Part shown: piece after piece, positions 59,080 through 64,000 of the stretch
How positions within the stretch are numbered: the stretch's first letter is position 1
How the letters are laid out: each line of letters opens with the position of its first letter
NCBI GenBank assembly: GCA_003427395.1
Contig: BFEA01000121.1
Coordinates: forward strand, 3,060,355 to 3,124,354
DNA: 64,000 bases
Direction: 5' to 3'
From: Chara braunii
Lineage: Eukaryota > Streptophyta > Charophyceae > Charales > Characeae
Notes under the pieces: model-generated
Database searches by the model: none
The model's input: only the letters and a program-made list of their open reading frames with translations
What the model was told of the DNA's origin: nothing
Translations under genes and position numbers: made by a program

Positions 59080-59740
59080 GTAAGCTTGCTAGGAATAAGT
59101 GATGAAAGGACTAACTAAGACCATGCCACGATGAGTTAGAAAATAAAATTTTGAAGCTACTTTCTGAATGAGCTACCTTCGAAAGAGTATATGCAAGACA
59201 ATGACACGGGGCATGGGATGATACTGGTTGGGAAGGGTGTACTACGAACTTTGGATGGGAAAATGATTATGCTTTTGAGAAGAAACCGTGAGTGCAGATT
59301 GACGAGCAAAGCGAGGCATTGAATTGGTCGAACACAAGAGAGGTTAGGGAACCTATTCGTAAAAGGGCATGAAGAACACCCCTTCCCTAGGAGCCTAATC
59401 CAACTGAGTCATGAATGAGTCTGAAAATAGCCAAGAGCTGAGAGACCAGAAGAAGTGAAAATAGAGGGGGTGCCCCTGTCTTTTGCTATGGTTGAACGGT
59501 CGGGTGGGCTAGTGCTGGTTGGGGTTGCGAGCCTCAACTCGAGCAGTAGACGCTAAGTCGGATGTATGCATGGATAGTAAATTGCATTGAGAAAGGATGA
59601 AGGGAACCGCATGCAGAAAACTGAAAAAAAATGGTCACGTTCTACCCCCCGAGACAAAGATGGGATCCGTGTCCTCAAGGCCCACCCCCTCAGGCGCTAA
59701 CATTGGAATGGATAAGGACAATTCTGACAATGCCGCTCAA
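59080..59740. other. Element 2 3' non-coding stretch
   Basis: No gene or strong repeat is visible before the 40-bp tandem array starts. Confidence 0.4.
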
Positions 59741-60085
59741 CTGGAATGGGAAGGAATGAGCCTAACCAGGCTGTTCGACTTGAGAATGGAAAGGAATGGC
59801 CCTAACCAGGCTGTTCGACTTGAGAATGAAAGGAATGGCCCTAACCAGGCTGTTGAATCTGAGAATGGAAAAGAATGACCCTAACCAGGTTGTTCGAAAA
59901 TGGTCCCGAACAACCAGGCTGTTCGACTTGAGAATGAAAAATAATGACCCTAACCAGGCTGTTCAACTTGAGAATGAAAAGGAATGACCCTAGCCAGGCT
60001 GTTCGACTTGAGAATGAAAAAGAATAACTTTAACCAGGTTGTTCGACTTGAGAATGAAAAGGAATGACCCTAACCAGCCGTGTGG
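59741..60085 (+). repeat. About 40-bp tandem repeat, eight or so units
   Basis: Units share GAATGACCCTAACCAGGCTG followed by TTCGACTTGAGAATG, with small indels. One unit near 59897-59925 is disrupted. Confidence 0.9.
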
Positions 60086-61400
60086 AATAGAAAAAGTCGG
60101 TGGGTCGGTCATTGAAATAGCCAAGAGAATAGACGAAAGAGAATGATGCCTTGAAAGGAGAAGGGCGGGATAAAGGAGGCCGAACCTTAAGTCGAGAAGG
60201 ACGTAGATCGTTGGGACGGTCATAAGGAATGGATATTGGGAAATGTGAAATTGAGAATTGAAGGTGGGCCTTCGGGCGGTCTTGGAAGATGGCTATTGAA
60301 AAAACGACCACCATATCGGTCACAAGGGGTGACCTTGTTGAAGAGAGGTTATCGGACCAGCCATGAGAATCATCCCTGAGAAAGAACTGGAAAAAACATC
60401 GGATTGAGTGTTTTTTCTGAGAACTGGATATTGCATTGCATAATCAGGGGACACTAGACGATTTGAGGAAAGGTCATCGGGCCGACCATGAAAATTGCAA
60501 GAGATTGAGTTTTGTTTCCTTTCTAGTCTCAGGTCCCAACATGAGGGGCAGTGATGCATGCACCACGACCCCAGGACCTCTATCCGTCAAGGGAAAAGTC
60601 TCAGCGCGACCTATTCCTCATAAGGAATGATAAGGGTTGAAAGACCAAGGCATTTTTCTCTTTCATCGATGCTCGTTATCCGGAACTACCTGAGACAACG
60701 AGCCGTAGTCGAGGATTTCGAAATGCGCCTCATATTGAGAACCTAAACGTCAAGGGCGTGGAGCCAAACGGGCATGAGAGCCATTTTTTTCCTAAGTCTC
60801 ATTTTCTCTCCCCAACCACACGCCATACCGTAGGGGGGCGACGTTGTCGTTTGGGATGGACCAAGGTTGCTCGCATTAAGTTGAGCGGCACTGTCCAAAG
60901 GGAGGGGTTGGGCGGGGTACCGGGTGGAATCCGCATCCACCACAGGGCGAGTGACACCGCCCTACAACCGTTTCGAAACTAACCGCGGGGTCTTCGAAAC
61001 TGCACTCGCAGACTAATAGAGAGCCCAAACTCTCTTGAAAGGAAGAGGCCGGATCCAAGAAAATACCACTTAGGAGAAACGATTCGCGAGGGGGTCACTT
61101 ATGGTATAATGAGGTCCTGGAAGGCGTGGACTGGACCCACGTAACAGATGCGAGGAGACACCTCAATGATAATGCCCATCTTCATAGAAGTGGTCGTCGG
61201 ACTAGAGTAGAGGATGGGGTGAGTTATCAGCGGGGGAGGATTGCTCACCCTTCGTTTTTGAGGCTAATGGGCCGGCATCCGTCTACTTCGTTGGCAGGGC
61301 AAGGTCTGCGTACCTCCAAGTGAGAACCAGTCGTGCGATGGGGACATCGCATTTTGAGTGGGGGGAAGGTGTGTCATCTACCGATGACAAAGCGTGCAAA
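60086..61400. other. Element 2 3' non-coding region between tandem arrays
   Basis: No gene is recognised. A second purine tract of the type used before the LTR (GAGTGGGGGGAAGG, about 61354-61367) lies at its end, preceded by GGGACATCGCA as at the real tract. Confidence 0.5.
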
Positions 61401-61419
61401 AAGATAAGGTTACCATGAG

Positions 61420-61810
61420 CTCAAGAAATGTTTGTGTAATTGACTTTACAGGGGCTTGAGAAAGGCCTGGCAAGATGTCAAGAAGAGAAAGACATGAGTA
61501 ATTGACTTTGCGTGGGCTTGAGAAAGGTCTGGCAAGATGTCCAGAAGAGAAATATTTGTGTGATTGACTTTGCAGGGGCTTGAGAAAGGTCTGACAAGAT
61601 GTCCAGGAGAAAAATGTTTGTGTAATTGACTTTGGATGGGCTTGAGAAAAGCCTGGTAAGATGCCCAAAAGATAAATGAATATGTAATTGACTTTGTGTG
61701 GGCTTGAGAAAGGTCTGGCAAGATGTCCAGAAGAGAAAGACATGTGTAATTGACTTTGCATGGGCTTGAGAAAGGTCTGGCAGAATGTCAAGAAGAAAAG
61801 ATGCATATGA
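61420..61810 (+). repeat. 62-bp tandem repeat, six units
   Basis: ATTGACTTT begins at 61439, 61501, 61563, 61625, 61687 and 61749, an exact 62-bp period. Each unit continues with GGGCTTGAGAAAGGTCTGG and CAAGATGTCCAGAAGA. Confidence 0.95.
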
Positions 61811-62149
61811 AATGGACTGGGTAACACGCATGTAAAATTTATTGAGCTTGGGTGCAAGAAAGACATGCATGTGAAAAAGGCAGGACTAGAGAAAAGTCGG
61901 GCAGAATGACCTGGAAGAAACACATGTGAATTTGGTTGAGCTTAAGATTGAGGAAAGGATGACGAGAGGCATGGATTGCGTGGACCGAAGAACCGAGTGA
62001 AAGAGGCACTGAAGGCAATGGGGGCCGAAAAAAAAAACTTGGTTGGCATGGGATGGAAGGAGGACCAGCCAAAGGGCGTTTGGGATGGCAAGGCTCGAGG
62101 GAGAAGCGGGGGCAGCAAGAAGGGGAAAAACGAGAAAAGGCTTGATGTA

Positions 62150-62465
62150 CTTCGGGAGATGAATGAGAAGAGGGAAGTTGAGAAAATGCTTGATGTATTT
62201 CGGGTGATAAATGAGAAGAGGGAAGTTGAGAAAATGCTTAATGTACTTCCGGTGGTAAATGAGAGGAGGAAAGTGGAAAGAGAGACTGATGTTCTAGGAG
62301 TGATGAACAAGACGAAAGAGAGTTTGATGTTCTAAGAGTGATGAACGAGACGAAAGAGGTCTGATGTTCTAAGAGTGATGAACGAGACAAAAGGGGTCTG
62401 ATGTTCTAAGAGTGATGAAAGAAATGAAAGGGACCTAATGTTCTAAGAATGATGAATGAGACCTA
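62150..62465 (+). repeat. 48-bp and about 37-bp tandem repeats
   Basis: Three 48-bp units (AGATGAATGAGAAGAGGGAA core) pass into four or five units of about 37 bp (GATGTTCTAAGAGTGATGAA core). The two unit types share GATGT.CT and GATGAA and are probably related. Confidence 0.85.
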
Positions 62466-62674
62466 GGAAACCTAAAGGACAAAGAAAACTTGAATCCTAC
62501 ACACCTCTCCCCACTCCAAGGACCGGAGACTAGAAGAAACCCGAGAAAAGCAACAAGAAAAGACGAAATGGACCCTGACAAACTAACCACCTATGCCATT
62601 CCGTCCTCCTCTCCGATCTATCCCTCCAAACCCCCACTGGCAGAAGATTGGTGTGCGAAGAGGACATCGCGAAT

Positions 62675-62688
62675 GAGTGGGGGAAATG
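62675..62688 (+). promoter_or_regulatory. Polypurine tract of element 2
   Basis: GAGTGGGGGAAATG lies immediately before the TGTCGGG that starts the 3' LTR, the expected place for the plus-strand primer. Confidence 0.8.
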
Positions 62689-64000
62689 TGTCGGGACCGG
62701 TGGGTCCCAAATAACATCCCTCCACTCAAGAGACCGTATATAGCCAGATTGTGCACGACAGAGAAATCTGGAGTAAGGAAGTAAGAGACAAAAAAGATAA
62801 AGGACTAGTCCACCGGAAGGAATGATGTCCTAGGTCGAGAACTGTCGGGGAAAGAACCAGCGACGACAAGCCAGTAAGCACAAGGACATGGGCATATAGA
62901 GGCATAGCATGAGGCCAGGAGGGTCACTGCAATTCGTCATAACTCAGGCCAAGGGGTCGTCAACTTGCAAAATGCGGCGCGACGGACGATGAGAGAATTG
63001 GGCGGCCGACAGGTGGACGGCCCGGTGGCCATGGGACGCTAAAAATCAAGGGTCCGACGTGGGGGCCGCCCCTTGGCAGTTAGCGGGGCGAGGCCCCACG
63101 GCCGAAGGAACCGATGCGTGTAAGGCCCAAGAAAGACAAGGGAGAGGGGTCGTTGTAGGGGGGCAAAACGCCCAAAGAACATAAGACACCTTCGGGAAGG
63201 GCACCAGGGGCCACGTGGGACTAAGTAAAAATAATGGTATCCGGGATAAAATATGTCGGGGACCACCGGCGGGACAAAGTATCGGGGACCACCGAGGGGA
63301 CTAAGTGTAGGGGACCATCGACGGGACAAGTAGCGGGACACGTGAAAGTCTCAAGAAAAAATGGCGGCACCACATGAGGGAAAAAATCATTAAGACAATG
63401 TGCACTGTCAAGATCGAGATCTTGACGACAAAAAATATTAGCACCGCTAATGCAAGCACTAGCGGTAGCAAACGGGAATGCCAAAAAGAAAAGAAAAAGT
63501 AAAGAAACTTGAAGGGGGAGGCATGGAAGCAATCAGAAAAATCTCGGATCAGCGTCCCTAAACAAAATGGAGTCAAAAGGGACCCCATGTAAAAAATAGG
63601 CATTTGAGAGAAAATCGGAGTAGGAAGGGTCATCGTGGGAGGAAAATAGAGGTAAAGGGAAACTCCCATGGGCATGAGAAGACCATTATTGCAGTCCGAG
63701 ATACAACGGACTGCACCTTGGGCATAGGAAGGGCCAAAACTAGGAGGAAGGACCTAGAAAAGGGCCCTAACGGCCACTCGACACTTGACATGCTAGAAAA
63801 ATAAAGAAAAGAAAAATAAAATGTGGGAGAATAAAACAAAAGGAGTGAGAGGAAGTGAGTGAGTTGCCCATCAGTAGGTACTGGCAGGTCCCTACAGTCC
63901 AAGAAAGGAGGAAAAAGAAAAGAAAAGAAAAGAGAAAAGAAAATAAAAAAGAAAAAGGTCTTAATGGTAAAAAACGACCACTTGGGGAGGTACATCCGTG
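62689..64000 (+). repeat. Element 2 3' LTR, first 1.3 kb
   Basis: It aligns with 27406-28718 in the same orientation, starting TGTCGGGACCGGTGGGTCCC. It keeps the TATATA site, the GTCAAGATC hairpin (63407-63426) and the GCAGTCCG hairpin near 63693. It is cut by the window end. Confidence 0.9.

Larger units (their letters stand above)
27406..64000 (+). mobile_element. Element 2: giant, decayed Ty3/Gypsy retrotransposon (3' end outside window)
   Basis: The direct repeats at 27406 and 62689 both start with TGTC and then GGACCGGTGGGTCCC, and they flank plus-strand gag and pol. A purine-rich tract lies directly before the right copy. Inside are a nested LTR of the element 1 family, three copies of an unknown module, gag, pol with a foreign insertion, and a 3' ORF. 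The distance from LTR start to LTR start is 35.3 kb, of which about 8 kb is the nested LTR and 1.8 kb the insertion. LTR divergence looks greater than in element 1, and stops are more frequent, so it is older. Confidence 0.85.

Overview
The window reads as a eukaryotic, repeat-filled region with no convincing host gene. It is a nest of very large Ty3/Gypsy LTR retrotransposons. The primer-binding site matches the 3' end of plant-type tRNA-Asp. The gag and pol style, the GC-rich non-satellite sequence and the very large LTRs suggest a streptophyte, with a charophyte alga such as Chara as my best guess. That organism call is inference, not something I could test.

Layout. Positions 1-27088 hold element 1, read on the minus strand. 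It has a left LTR (1-7516, beginning outside the window) and a right LTR (19311-27088, about 7.8 kb). Between them lie a tRNA-Asp primer site (19290-19308), gag1 (18896-17295), protease (17170-15623), RT, RNase H and integrase (15809-12439), and then an unusual second gag-like ORF with its own zinc knuckle (12288-9550). Positions 27090-27405 are a leftover RNase H-end fragment of a third Gypsy element, caught between the two big insertions. Positions 27406-64000 hold element 2, read on the plus strand. Its 5' LTR runs from 27406 to about 35752 and contains an inner duplication, a 313-bp hAT-like MITE, a long 91-bp satellite and a CT microsatellite with an assembly gap. A nearly full-length LTR of the element 1 family (35892-43856) sits inside its leader. 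Then come three tandem copies of an unknown protein module (46513-48876), gag (49371-51778), a protease split by a 1.8-kb insertion, RT, RNase H and integrase (54071-57673), an intact 335-residue extra ORF (58072-59079), several tandem arrays, a polypurine tract (62675-62688) and the start of the 3' LTR (62689 onward).

How it fits together. Both elements carry the usual gag-protease-RT-RNase H-integrase order with a GPY/F-like integrase tail and no chromodomain that I can see. Both are dead or dying: they have in-frame stops, frameshifts, a lost protease aspartate in element 1 and a lost integrase aspartate in element 2. Each has extra coding matter beyond gag-pol: a second gag in element 1, and the triplicated module plus a 3' ORF in element 2.

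The two most unusual signals are (a) the triplicated, unrecognised protein module upstream of gag in element 2, and (b) an array of about ten or more hairpins in every element 1 type LTR. In (b) the loop is nearly constant while the stem sequence changes, and at least one stem position changes on both sides between copies.
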